Below, piece after piece: positions 1-12,784 of a stretch of 64,000 nucleotides of DNA (position 1 is its first letter; every line of letters starts with the position of its first letter). The stretch comes from Spisula solida. Its lineage: Eukaryota > Mollusca > Bivalvia > Venerida > Mactridae. The notes beneath the pieces were generated by a model that ran no database searches, was not told the origin of the DNA, and saw only the letters and a program-made list of their open reading frames with translations. The stretch is from positions 11,792,720-11,856,719 of the forward strand of contig OX365950.1 in assembly GCA_947247005.1 (NCBI GenBank), read 5' to 3'. The position numbers and the translations under genes are program-made.

Positions 1-110
1 AAGTTCCAGCCTCCCCACAGATTTAACAGGTCTAGATAACAAGATGTTTGTATAATAAGTCCTAAGATTATCATTTTGGAGCAATTTTTATAGTTACCAT
101 AATGTTTCAC

Positions 111-474
111 TTAAGGACACCTGTATGAGTTACCTCCCCTGTCTAGGCACACCTGTTTTAATTACCTCCCCCGTTTAGGCACACCTGTATTGGTTACCTC
201 CCCTGTTAAGGCACACATGTATTGGTTACCTCCCCTGTTAAGGCACACATATATGAATTACTTCCCCTGTTAAGACACACCTGTATAGTACCCCCCCCTG
301 TTTAGACACACTTGTATTGGTTACCTCCCCTGTTAAGGCACACATGTATTGGTTACCTCCCCTGTTAAGGGACACATATATGAATTACTTCCCCTGTTAA
401 GGCACACATGTATTGGTTACCTCCCCTGTTAAGGTACACATGTATTGGTTACCTCCCCTGTATTAAGGCACACA
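111..474. repeat. 31-33 bp minisatellite, first block
   Basis: Imperfect head-to-tail copies of a unit of about 31-33 bp read as 'ggcacacctgta', then 'ggttacctcccctgttaa' or 'gagttacctcccctgttt'. Single-base and small length differences separate the copies. The array resumes at 1326 after an inserted transposon, so both blocks are one array. No unique spacers lie between units. No coding potential is apparent. Confidence 0.9.
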
Positions 475-476
475 TA

Positions 477-1325
477 CAGTAGAACTTCGATGCCTCGAAC
501 AGTACTTGCCTCGAACACCCTAGATGCCTCGAACTAGTTCTTCGGTCCGGTCAAAATTCCTTCTTTATTCATATGGTAAACAGTAGATGACTCGAACAGT
601 ATCTAGGTCGAACACTCGAACTGATTGGACGGTCCCTTCCTATGATTAACCCGTAGATGAGTCGAACAATACAAGTTTTCGCACCTTTCATTGACTGTTG
701 AAATCTATTGTTCGACCGCGGGTAGTCAGCGACAAGTTGTGATAATTACTGTACCAAACAATTGTTTGTGGTCGACTTCATTGTATAACACGTTTTAAAA
801 CATTTATACATCCATTAAATGGTTAATGAAGGCCGTCCAGGAAATTGTAACTTATTTATTTTTAAATAAATCGGAATTAAAATAATCATTTTTCAGCGTT
901 TGTCGAAAGGATCTGTTACATTTCCATTTATTGATTTGTAGTCGAACTTGACCCAGGACATAATGATAGTATGTGGCTTGAATCCTAATTTTTATACTCG
1001 TATATAAATATGCTGTTTAACGAGAAACCTTACATGCGTGAACACTCGAAGAGCTTGTAGGAGATAGGTCAGATTTCATGTCAATATGGTTAAATTATAT
1101 TGTTTCATTATTGTTATTGAATAAAATTACAAAAAATGATAGACCTATATTAGTTATACACATAAATTATGCAATATACACACACAATTTGTAAATTTAC
1201 ACGTACTGACATCAGTTCAAACTTACCCATGCATATTCTTGGATACCATAGATGCCTCGAACACCCTAGATGCCTCGAACTATGTTCACGGTCCGAAGGT
1301 AGTTCGAGGCATCGAAGTTGTACTG
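477..1325. mobile_element. Non-autonomous TA-flanked DNA transposon (pogo/Tigger-like TIRs)
   Basis: The 849 bp insert begins CAGTAGAACTTCGATGCC and ends with the inverted match (reverse complement CAGTACAACTTCGATGCC). It is flanked by TA at 475-476 and 1326-1327. The sequence on either side rejoins into an intact minisatellite unit like the one near position 240, so the empty site can be read. Further 'gcctcgaac' direct and inverted motifs lie just inside both ends. No transposase reading frame is present. CAGT-starting ends with a TA target suggest the pogo/Tigger branch of Tc1-mariner. The family call is inference; the insertion is directly visible. Confidence 0.85.
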
Positions 1326-1625
1326 TATATGAATTACTTCCCCTGTTAAGACACACCTGTATAGTACCCCCCCCTGTTTAGACACACCTGTATAAGTTAC
1401 CTCCCCTATTTAGGCACAACTGTATAAGTAACCTCCCCTTTTTAGGCACACCTGTATGAGTTACCTTCCCTGTTTAGACACACCTGTATGAGTTACCTTC
1501 CCTGTTTAGGCACACCTATATGAGTTACCTCACCTGTTTAGACACACCAGTATAATTTACCTCCCCTGTTTAGGCACACTTATATGAGTTACCTTCCCTT
1601 TTTATGCACATCAACATCCAATGAG
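1326..1625. repeat. 31-33 bp minisatellite, second block
   Basis: This continues the array at 111-474 with the same 'acacctgtatgagttacc' / 'tcccctgttta' unit. It becomes more degenerate towards 1625. The first unit is split by the transposon at 477-1325. Confidence 0.88.
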
Positions 1626-1817
1626 TGATCTCCCCCTGTTCAGAAATCCTGCTTCATCTTCCATTACTAGAATTTACAATTCCAATTAGTGGTATTGAGA
1701 AAACTTGAAAATTCAATCATTCACTTATCACAAAATGTGAAGCAGAAATTTCATGAGAAATTCTCAATTAAGTTTGTCAGGCACAAATGTTAAAATAATT
1801 TGTGACGAACATTACAC

Positions 1818-3951
1818 ATATCCAACTATTTGTCCCATTTGTATTGAATGTGTTTTCAAGTCGACCACAGTTACCTTCCCTTGACTGGTGTTATACCGGT
1901 TTTAATCTGATCGATCTTATCTCGATTGCGTAATCGCGCTATGCTAACTCAGCGGGTTGTCGGAGTGTATAAATTAATGTATATCATTTGCTGGAGGGGT
2001 TTTGTGCGTTCAGTTTCACTTTGGTATTTTTGACATTTTGTGTATGATGCATACCAGGATCTTTTATATGGGCATATCTCTGTCATTATGAAATTTTGTT
2101 CATAAGGTAGGTATCATCAGGAACATTTAAATGCTTCCATGGTATCATTCAGAATTCGTTGATCATGTGTGAGGAATCTAACAATTATGCATTTGTTATA
2201 CTAGTAACCGCAATACATGTCACGATATGTATACTTATTATCATGCATATTCGATGGATGATAAAAAAATAAACGGTTACTAATAACTGTACAATGCTTG
2301 AGTATGTGTGCAATATCACAAAGTACAGTTTAAATGAAATTTAGCAACCACTGCTGATTTTTCAAGTATGTTGTACGGTTGATTGTTCAGTTGCATCTTC
2401 GAGCCATAGACAATACAATTATGGAACTGGGTTTTTAATATCTTGAAAAATTTTCACTCTATTGTGATAATATATTGACTGTTAAATTATGCTAATCAAA
2501 AGGTCAGGCTCGTGTCAAATTAGCCAAGCTATAATAATGAATACATACTTGAATAATGGAGTCAGTTTTATAATAGAAATATAGATCTTTACCACCCTAG
2601 TCTATTACAATTTACATCATGCCAGCTCTTTAGCGAGCCGCTCACGTTAGCCGAGCAAGTATGCCCCCTCACCGCAGAAACCAGCAGATGTAAATAGTAA
2701 GTAGGCTAGGTCAGCAATATATCTATATGCATATTATAAAACTCACTACAGAAACAGTATGCATGTACTTTTCAAAGGTATGAGACAGCCTAAATTAAAT
2801 CAATACAAAAATACTTGTTAATTCTATAAAATATGACAATATTTCATTTTCTTTTATTTTTCTATGAACATAAAGTCTTAATAAATTAAAAATACATACT
2901 CTTAATGTATCGGTATGTAACCATAAAGAAACTTACATACTTTATTGAACAAAATGGGTCTACTAAACAGATCAAGTTAAAACATTTGATATACAATGTA
3001 CGTGTCATTACAAAATATTAAAACACTGCATTTAATTGTGTTATCAAATGAAATGTTTTTTAATCAATTGTTGAATTGATGCCAACAAATAAATACGTCT
3101 GAATATGGTTTCATTTTACAATTCGTATATATTCAATTAGGTGGTACAACGTGTCAATTAACTAGTTTATTTAACAAGTGTCATAGGAATGACATGATTC
3201 TTCATTTTTATGTCTCACCTGTTCGATTATTATAATTTTAAATTATGCGTGAGCTTATGACATTTCACTTTTAATTATTTTAATGCATGTATTACTTTCC
3301 AAATCGGCAATAAAGTCAAAGTTTCAAATCTCTAAAATTATATTAAAGTATGTATACAGGAAATATAGCGGTTATAAAAATATAGCGGTTATAACCCTTC
3401 ACGCGAATGTACCACTTTTATTACCCCACATGCTGTGACAATCGCAGCGGGGCGCGTCATAAAACAATTAACAATGTGCAAATTAAATATGTGTATTACA
3501 TTTTTACTAAAAAAAAAATGATACCTGTTTTAAAATAACGTAAAAAGGGGGCAGATCTAATTATCACATTTCTTATATCAAAACACCAATCTGACGGGAA
3601 GAAATTAAACTATTAATCAAGTTTGCACAAAATATATTCCCCGAGAAACAAAAGAACTACGGACAAGAAAGTTACCAAGTTTGATATCAAATCCGTTCAT
3701 TTCCTTCTTTGTTCAATGTGAGTGATAGTCATGTTAAAAACCTTTAAAAAGGGGGTTGATCCCATAAAGATACAACTATGAAATTTAGTGCATTATATTG
3801 TAGACATATCAAACTACAAAATATGTTTGCACATAAGAAATATCTCAAATAGTTATTATCATATGGACAATTTTACGTGGAGTCCCCATGCCTTCCAATG
3901 GTAAAAAAATTGTCACAAGTGCGAATACAAATGGGACAAATAGTTGGATAT
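1818..3951. mobile_element. Candidate 2.1 kb element bounded by 28 bp perfect inverted repeats
   Basis: Positions 1818-1845 and 3924-3951 are perfect reverse complements over 28 bp (core CCAACTATTTGTCCCATTTG). The sequence between them is AT-rich and has no substantial open frame. This looks like the terminal repeats of a non-autonomous DNA element, but no target-site duplication could be established, and two opposite copies of a smaller repeat would look the same. Confidence 0.4.
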
Positions 3952-4307
3952 GGCTCCAAATCTCATCATGGTTCTTGGCACAAGAAGCAGTGTGTATTGC
4001 ATGCAGAATTTTCTGTTTGATCTATTCTTGATTTTTAATAAATGAACTTAGGAAATTTACAAACATTGGTGGTTTAAAACATAGATCTGAAGTTACCAAC
4101 CTTCTTAACAGGTTTCAGGACTGCAGATTCAAAATTTTCACTTATTTAAATATACAAAATGCAATTTAATGTCTCGTTAGCAAAACACATTGTGGTCATA
4201 ATAGAGACTACCCAATCAAATTACCTTGACACCAGGCGAACAAAGAGCCTACTATGCCAAGCATCAAGCAAGAGAGATACTTTCAGTAGCTCAATGACTT
4301 GGGTAAA

Positions 4308-4378
4308 TAGTGGTCAAGACTCCAACCTGAAACCCCTTGCACTCAAAGCACACACTGTGCCACTAGACTAACAAGATA
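4308..4378 (-). repeat. tRNA-derived SINE head, degenerate
   Basis: Read on the minus strand, this has a tRNA-like order: an A-box-like 'tagtctagtggcacagtg' followed about 35 nt later by a B-box-like 'caggttggagtc'. A functional tRNA is unlikely because the arms do not pair cleanly. Similar heads occur at 13.0, 16.2 and 23.9 kb. Confidence 0.45.
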
Positions 4379-7147
4379 AATCTAAAGCTTTCTGTAATGT
4401 TATCAATTCATTTTTTTTCTGTTATATCAATTCATGATTTGAACATTGTTTGGATTGTAACCAAAAAACTGATTGATAAGTGCAAGGCAATATACACACC
4501 CACTTCAAATTCAAACGGAGGCATAAAAACTTTCTGAAAGTGAAATATATAAGTTTAACTGAAACAAAAATTCAAGCGTTCAAAAATTATTGAAAAAAAA
4601 ACTTATGTCATAGTTAAAATTTATTGTACTAGTTACGGTACTTTATTTCATTGAGCAGATGTTGAAGGTTAGCAGGCTATGTGTGTTGTTGGAAGTAGTT
4701 ATGATTATATCATGCTGACCTGATGTAAGCTTATACTTGGCACTTCCTGTTGAGCTGATACAACTGTTTAATTTCAATCTAGTTTCTATAAATTTGAAAT
4801 GATATGAGAATTATAATTCCAGCTGCACTTGTGGATGTCAACTCCTGACATATTTTTTGCCAGGTTTCTGAATAAAACATGACTGCATTCAATAATGCGG
4901 ACCATATTGAAAATTGGTCGAGAACCAAATATGTCATCCACTATAAATAAAGTCGTTATTATTATTATAATAAATACTTATGCCGGTGAAGTTTTGGTTT
5001 GCATTTTCAATGAGACGGACTGACAGACAGGACAATCACAACTGTATGCCTTCAATATCTGTACACAATGGGGCATAAAAAACTGATAAGTAAAAACATA
5101 CCCAATCATTTGATACAATTACTATAAAAGTATTTATTAAAGATAACATCTCAAGTGTACTTAACAAAGGGGGCGCAATGCTGTAGGTGACCAAACAAGG
5201 GCTCGAAGTTTACTGGAGGTCAGCCCAAGAAATGACGGGGCTACCACAAAGTTAATTATTAAGATTCAAGCTTACAATAACTGTTAATTTACCAAATGGA
5301 ATGAAATGTTCAATAATTTCATATCAGATTCCAAGAATTATGCAACAAAGCAAAGTACAAAAATATGTATCTCAAGAATATTTCATTCAAAAGCACCAGT
5401 TTACAGAAATGGTCAGAAAATTCTCTCTTTTTTAAATAGCTACAGTCTAACCTGTGTTAAGCAGCCTCTCAAGGGCTATATTAAATTTGACAGGTGGTTG
5501 TCTATTTATAAAATCTAATCATCTCACAATCAGCATAAAGTTCTCAGAATAACTCTCATTAATTTATCATTTATACAGAAAACTTGTGAAAGCAACAGAT
5601 TTCTTTGGTGATATGCATTTAGAAGATGGTATACATTAGGAGCAGATTCAGAGATGTGTTTGACATCTACAGGGCATGTGTCCCAATCAATGAATCTATC
5701 AGGGTGGCAGCTTAAAGCAGGTGATTTCAAAAAATTAATTTTGCCATTTTTAAGCTTTTTAAGATGAACTCAACAGTATTTAATATGATAAGGATTTTTA
5801 AAAATTGGTTAGTAGAGACAGCTTATTAAGCAATTGATGGACTACGATGGACCAAAAATGGTTTCGACTGTAATTCAAAGCTTTCCTGCATGCAGAGTGT
5901 TTGAAGGAAATGATAGAAGTACGAATATTGAAACAGGTGTTTTGTAAAGCATAGTCTTTCACAGGTAATAATGATGTCGAGTAGTTTATGTAGATACTGA
6001 ACTAAGGGGAACAACTAGCACAGGTAAAATTTGTTGAGACAAGTATGTGTATTCCATCACGCATATTTCTAATTACTTTGTTAAGATCTTGAATAAAAGA
6101 CAATAATTGTTAGTTTTTTAAGACAATTGCATACTAATAATGTACCATTTAACAGGAAAACAGAAACATTCCTTTTATTTTCTTATAAATTACATTCAAT
6201 TTGTAGACACGATCAATTACTTTTTTCTATAAACAAACTATCTGTCAACTACTTTCTACGTCTTTTGCTATTATGACTATTCACTATAATTTAGAAAATA
6301 CTACTCATGAAAGACACACTCCGAGCATAGCCTATATTTGCCAGTCAGCTTTCTGCTAAAAATGTGGCAGGCATATATATGTGTGCATCCGTCCAATAGT
6401 GTCCACTTTTGTTAACTACTTTGGCTATTAGTTTTAGTTAGTTTAAACAATATTTATTTCTTTATAAACATATAATATGATAACATTCATTTACACATAT
6501 TAGGGATTGAGTAGAAAACAAAGCTTATTTATAAACTCGTACTTCGGCAATTATGACTCTTCACAATAATTTAGATGATTTAGAAAATATGACTCATAAA
6601 GGGCATACTCAGTGTCCAATTGCTGACATCTAATATGGTATGAATGGTGTGGCTGTCAGTGAAATCTGTGAAGTAATTTATCAGCTCAGTGGTCAGCAGA
6701 CTGGGTGTGAGGAATCTCACAATCACGACATTTTGGGAACCATTTAAAATGTGAAGAAATTGTATTAAACAGGAACCAAATATGAACAGCAATGTTTGTG
6801 TTGATGTGTTGGCACCACTAATAGTCTCAAAGGAATCATAAACCTTTTAAAAAACAATGAATTATTCATGAACAGAAGTTTAAGCATTTAAATAGTGTGT
6901 AATTGAATACATCTGATGAAATCAACAGTGTGCTCTCAGTTCCCATTTTATCAGGCATTGTTGCTCCGGATAGCATTTCAAACCAACACAGTGACTGCAC
7001 ATGTCATAAAACATCATCCGGATGTCCGTACTTCTCGCAAATTCACAGGGTCCCATCCATATTACTCACTGTACGTCCTGAATCCAGGGATGTACAACTC
7101 TTGATGCACTAGCTAGCGTTGATACATATAGGATCCAACAGGAGTTA
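4379..7147. other. Intergenic DNA, no recognised feature
   Basis: AT-rich sequence with only short random open frames. Nothing with domain character, splice-consistent exons or RNA genes was recognised on either strand. Confidence 0.6.
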
Positions 7148-7263
7148 TCTTTGGAAATAAACATTTTTTAAACGAGCCTAGAAAACACAGGTTATTAAAC
7201 TAGTCTTTTGTGAGCTTAATAATTTGTTTTCTAGACAAGTTTAAGAAATGTTTATCTCAAAGA
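7148..7263. repeat. Small foldback (MITE-like) element
   Basis: The two halves form an imperfect inverted repeat. The left arm starts 'tctttggaaataaacatt' and the right arm, reverse complemented, starts 'tctttgagataaacattt'; both continue through 'cctagaaaaca' or 'tctagaaaaca'. A single related arm is found at about 38829-38892, which shows that this is a dispersed family. Confidence 0.65.
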
Positions 7264-8774
7264 CAACAAGTGGGGAATTCTTTTTATCAGAGTGTGGTTC
7301 TGTGATTCCAATATCGAAGATGTAGCTTCAGATGAGCATTTTTTTAAAAATTAGCCGTCTAGTTGTGCATTTAGCGGAAAACATTTGAATAACTGATTCT
7401 TGTAAAACAATTGTTTACTTATTGAAATTTGTCACCCTAAATAAAATCCCCTTATTTTTTGTATGTGTGTCATATCCTAAATTGACGAAATTCAATCCAA
7501 TATAGGTCGACCTGAGGAACACAAATAGATTTGTAACATAAATACATATAGCAAACATAATGGCAACATAAGTATATGGCATTTTTTAATTATTACCTTA
7601 AATGTGCACTTCAGTAATATAATACGACATCACCCAAATATGGTATTTCACCTTGCATATTTCACATCATATTGACGTCATCAACAATAGAAAGAAGTAT
7701 CATACCTTTCCATGATGTTTATCTTTATAATGTTGACATCTGATACACTATTACTTTCTGTCTATTTCCTTCTGTCTCATTCTATATAACTTTAACTGCA
7801 AAGAATATTTAAGAGTCCGGTATTTAAACACACGTTTAACATATGAGCACTTAGACAATAGAAATGACCTAGTAATATTTCATTAATGTGCTATTACAAA
7901 AATCTTGAAATGTACAAATGTACCAGGTTTTGTAACACTAAAACACATACATTTGTATGTTAATCAGTTAATACAAGTAAATAAATGAAGGGGTAATTTA
8001 TACAAAGCCATATCAACCTGAAATTTTAACAAACAATGTATGCCCCCATGAGAGCCAAATAGACAAAGTTTGAAGGTCCAGGGTCCTGACCCCAACCAAT
8101 CGGAAACCATCGTCTACAGACTGACTAACATTAGTGAAACAATAATACCCACTCTTATAATAATAGAATCATCATTCATTTTGAGAGGGAGCAATATGAT
8201 GTGAAAGGAAATTATTATTGACATTTTCTAAATTTTGAGTCCTTTGTTGTTACACAGATCATAACCTTGTTGTAGTTCCTGTACATGAATATCTACAAGT
8301 AGAAACATTAGAGAGGTTGCGATGCGAACATGTACGACTATGTGTACGCGTAGCTACCAGTACATGTATACATACGCGTTGCAATTAAATTTGGTTAGCG
8401 AAAGACAACGATTGCGTGTAACATCACATGACAGCTGTAACACGATTTATTCGTGAAAGGATATTGAGTGTTTATACAAACTCGATGGCTAATGAATGAT
8501 TGGATTTCTTGTGCATACGCATTCCTGTGTGACATAGTACACATTATATTTTCGTCTGTCACACGTCCGTTACTTGTAGAAACTACACATACCTGGATGA
8601 CGAAATACTCAAAAATAGTATTGACGAACACATACACGTTACACATTGACTTTCGCAACTTCTCTAATGTTAACAAGAGTGCCAAAATGTCACAAAATAC
8701 GCCCGTCTTGGGGCAAGCGAGTCTCAGGGCATGGTGAATGAAAAAAACAAAACAATCCAACATTTTTTTTTAAT
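7264..8774. other. Intergenic DNA, no recognised feature
   Basis: No gene recognised. The overlapping open frames on both strands at 8395-8763 share no family features and have no splice context; they are treated as chance. Confidence 0.55.
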
Positions 8775-10025
8775 TAAAGGACCATAACCCAAGAAGGCCT
8801 AGGCTGATTTGGCCTACAATCGAACTTGGCCTAGATATTATACCCATGAACATTGTCACCAAGTTTGAAGATACTCAGACGAAAACTCTTTGCACTAGAG
8901 AACAGACAAGGTCAATTACACATTTATTTTGGTAATAATAGGACCATAACCAAATAAGGCTAAGGCCGATAATCAAACTTGGCCTAGATATTATGCCCAT
9001 AAGCATTGTCACAAAGTTTGAAGATGATCGGATGAAAACTAATTGCACTAAAGAACAGACAAGGTCAATTTCACATTTATTTTGGTAATTGTAGGACCAA
9101 AACCAAATAAGGCCTACGCCGATTTGGCCTATAATCGAACTTGGCCTAGATATTATGCCTATAAGCATTGTCACAAAGTTTGAAGATGATCGGATGAAAA
9201 CTTATTGCACTAAAGAACAGACAAGGTCAATTTCACATTTATTTTGGTAATTGTAGGACCAAAACCAAATAAGGCCTACGCCGATTTGGCCTATAATCGA
9301 ACTTGGCCTAGATATTATGCCCATAAGCATTGTCACAAAGTTTGAAGATACTCAGACGAAAACTCTTTGCACTAGAGAACAGACAAGGTCAATTTCACAT
9401 TTATTTTGGTAATTGTAGGACCATAACCAAATAAGGCCTAGGCCGATAATCAAACTTGGCCTAGATATTATGCCCATAAGCATTGTCACAAAGTTTGAAG
9501 ATGATCGGATGAAAACTGTTTGCACTAAAGAACAGACAAGGTCAATTTCACATTTATTTTGGTAAATGAAGGACCATAACCCAAGAAGGCCTGGGCCGAT
9601 TTGGCCTATAATCGAACTTGGCCTAGATATTATGCCCATAAGCATTGTCACAAAGATTGAAGATGATCGGATGAAAATTGTTTGCACTAAAGAACAGACA
9701 AGGTCAATTCACATTTATTTTGGTAATTGTAGGACCATAATCAAATAAGGCCTAGGCCGATTTGGCCTATAATCGAACTTGGCCTAGATATTATGCCCAT
9801 AAGCATTGTCACAAAGTTTGAAGATGATTGGATGAAAACTGTCTGCATTAGAGTACAGACAAGGCAAATTTCACATTTTTTTGGTAAATGAAAGACCATA
9901 ACCCAAGAAGGCCTGGGCCGATTTGGCCTATAATCGAACTTGGCCTAGATATTATGCCCATAAGCATTGTCACACAGTTTGAAGATGATCGGATGAAAAT
10001 TGTTTGCGTTAGAGTACAGACAAAT
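8775..10025. repeat. ~160 bp tandem satellite, about 7.7 copies
   Basis: Units of about 153-163 bp start near 8780, 8941, 9094, 9256, 9418, 9571, 9732 and 9893. Each runs 'ggaccataacc', 'gatttggcctataatcg', 'acttggcctagatattatg', 'cattgtcacaaagtttgaag', 'atgatcggatgaaaact', 'agaacagacaaggtcaattt'. Some units lack an 8-9 bp stretch in the 'gatttggccta' part. Open frames inside are periodic artefacts of the repeat. Similar motifs are, from memory, common in mollusc genomes; this was not searched. Confidence 0.93.
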
Positions 10026-10914
10026 TACTGGACACCGCCACCCGCACGCCCGCCAAGGGTGTTCACATAATACGTCCCGTTTTCAACGGGCGTATAAAAA
10101 AGATGTATTGCATACAACTACATGTAGCAGTATGTTGAATATTAGACGCCATATGCCCATAGTATTAAATTTCTTCACATTTCCATAAACAGACTTTAAC
10201 TGTCCATCAGCACTGAGTGTTAGTTATTATGAGTTCACCAAATCCAATATTAAGTCAGCTCATCATTGGCATATTTTCAACACCCAAAGGAACAGCAAAT
10301 AGAATATAGACAGATGGCAACAAAATGGCAGCATAACCATGAATCCGGATTCCAATGAACAGAGGTGTTTATGAAGTGTTTCTTGTGGCCATTAGTGTCT
10401 GGGGTTAGACAGACAGGTGACTTTTAATGATGTTTAGCAAACATAGAGTAGTTATTTTTAAATAATCTTAAAATTTGGGTACATTGCAAAAAGCAAACCT
10501 CAATCTGACAGCAAGTGCAAGTAAAGTTATTTCCACAAAATGGGCTTATTTAGCCGTAATTGGACTCACAAGCACATTTAAATGTTCTAATCGAGGAAAG
10601 CATCGTCATGTTACAGTACCTTTAGCTACACTAAAGGCCTGTTAGGGTTAAGCATCCTTGACATTGGGGAAGGTAATTTCGTATAACAAACTGATGTGTG
10701 AAAAAAACTGTGTTTATAGCTTCATTATTGCATATTTTAGGTTAAAAAATAAAGTAAAAACAACAACTATAATCCTGGACTTTGCTGAGTCTTCAGTTAC
10801 ACCAGAGACAGTAAAAAACTTCTACTGTCTCTGGTAACACCAGACAGTCTAAGAATATATGATAAATTAGCGAAGTTAAGTAGTAACAAATTAAGATGTA
10901 ATTTATTTAAATGT

Positions 10915-11168
10915 TAGAGTATAACCTACATTATGAGCCAATGAAAACGCTGAATTTTGGCAGTTAAATGAAAATTTAATCATTAAAATTTTGCTCATAA
11001 CAAATGTGACGTCATGTGTTGGCGCTAATTTCTATCGGCCAATCAAAATGCATGAGGTTATTTTCTAAGCCAGTAAATCTTAATGACTAAACAGGACTCT
11101 CTTCGCTACGCTCGCTTCGCCCTTTTTAATCATTAAAAATTTACTTAATATGATCTAACTATAACATA
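10915..11168. repeat. Dispersed repeat (family of 53748-53935 and 56208-56395)
   Basis: This shares ordered blocks with two copies next to the lectin terminal exons: 'ataacctacatt', 'gccaatgaaaacgc', 'gcggttaaatgaaaatt'-like sequence, 'cgcttcgct' and 'tttttaatcattaaa', then 'ttacttaatatg'. The copy here is longer in its middle. Probably a MITE; clear terminal repeats were not resolved. Confidence 0.65.
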
Positions 11169-11231
11169 AATTAAGGTGAATTTGAAAAAACATGTTCAAA
11201 ATCAAAGATCTAAGTATTCTTTGGCAAAATG

Positions 11232-11351
11232 CACAGGGAATTGACGCATAATAATTTTATGTTTATGTTAGCCTTATATCAGTATATTCATAATACGAAT
11301 ACTGATATAAGGCTAACATAACATAAAACTATTATGCGTCAATTCCCTGTG
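11232..11351. repeat. Near-perfect palindrome (hairpin element)
   Basis: The left arm begins 'cacagggaattgacgcataa'. The right arm is its reverse complement with very few changes, and the arms are separated by only a few bases around 11290. Arms are about 55 bp. It would fold into one long hairpin. Most likely a very young foldback MITE. Confidence 0.85.
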
Positions 11352-11429
11352 ACAAAATGAAATTTTATGCATTAATTACCATTAATGTCCATTAAAAAAA
11401 GTCAGGTGCTCTCTGCTAATTGGCTTTTA

Positions 11430-11768
11430 ATCAAAACACCTGCTGGCGCGCACGTGAATTACGCATGGCTCGTGCTGGAACAGCAACAGTGTAACCGGTT
11501 TTCGCGACATTGAAAATTAAAGACAATGTAAAACTGGTAAAAACTGTTTGTGGGTTAATCTAATTAAAAACATTATATTTTATGGAGTGCAAAATATCAA
11601 AACATGTTATTAAAAACATCAGAAAGATCATGTGCGCACCTTGGTTTCGTCTGCAACAAACCGCGGGCTTTTGTGTAATTTTCACGATGTGTTGATATTA
11701 CGATTCACCAAAGTGTATTTTGGCTGACTTCCTGCTTAGTTTGTTTAGAAACCTCAGACAAGTTCAAA
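11430..11768 (+). promoter_or_regulatory. Possible TRAF7 promoter and 5' noncoding exon
   Basis: This short stretch is richer in CpG than its surroundings ('ggcgcgcacgtg', 'ggttttcgcgac', 'aaaccgcgggc'). It ends in a strong splice donor, AAA|GTAAGTT at 11769. The first recognised TRAF7 exon begins with a splice acceptor at 17565/17566, so an upstream noncoding exon must exist on the + strand. This is the best candidate seen, about 5.8 kb upstream, but no transcript evidence is available. Confidence 0.3.
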
Positions 11769-12784
11769 GTAAGTTATTTATGGTTGTTTGCTGAATACTA
11801 TCATAGATTTACGTGTTTCCTTTATTTTCTAAATGTATTTTCATAGTTTTGTTGTCGTGATTTCAAACTGATAGATTTCACAGGTGGGTGTCACGGGCTG
11901 ATACTGGGGATTATGACTCACATGTTTCAGCATTTTTCAGCTTACCAACACTATCACGTTGCTTATATATTGAATTATTATTGGAAATAAAACATATGTG
12001 AATCAAGGGTCGGTGCTTCATATTGTGTCGTTCATACAGGTGATCAACTACGTCATGTTGTGAGTGGATATAATAAACTGATAAAGTGTAATAATTGGAA
12101 TATTGCCTTCGTCAATTTTTCATTTCGGTGTGGTGGTTTTCTGTATGTTTATCTATTTTTAACTCTGATTCATGAAGAGCTTGTTTTGTTGTCTGTGTTG
12201 ACATTGTTTTTGAGGATTTAACAAAGTTACAACTAGGTAAAAAACTTATTTCTTGCAAAGTTAGTACAAGGTCTGGATGATAATTCAGTCAATTTTAAAA
12301 GGTCGGCACGTCAGTGTAAATAAAAGTCCATTTAGTTATGGTATCCAGAACTATTGCGAAGTTAGTTTTGTATGCTGTTGGTTTGCCTGTGATAATGCAA
12401 TAATTGTCACAGTTTATTGATTATCTAACTTAAGTAGGTATGTAGAACAGTTTCTTTGAGTCCTGGATATCCGAAGTTTGATCCACGTCATATGAAAACT
12501 AATGTTTCAGTGAGCTCCTGAGTCATCTATATTGAGATTTCGAAGTCGGAAGCAGCTCACAAGTACCGTCCAGAAACGCATTGGGTCAGAAAAACTGTTC
12601 AGGTTTAGAAAACTGAGGCTTGTAGATCCTTACACGACCAACGAAAGGGTCTCACAGTCTCGCAAATACACAGTACAAACATGTGACTTTTATTGCCGTA
12701 TGAGCCCGCCAGCTCCTTATTAATTGCCATATCTGTACTGGTATCATATAATATCATCATTTGTATATTATACAGGTCCTGTGT

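Noticed and set aside
111..1625. Possible CRISPR or regulatory array from regular 'acctcccctg' motifs
   Set aside because: Units abut without spacers and degrade gradually; a minisatellite explains it.
8395..8763. 122-codon minus-strand frame
   Set aside because: No domain, signal or splice support; an overlapping frame exists on the other strand.
8875..10070. Periodic open frames resembling a repeat protein
   Set aside because: The frames follow the ~160 bp satellite and break whenever unit length changes.
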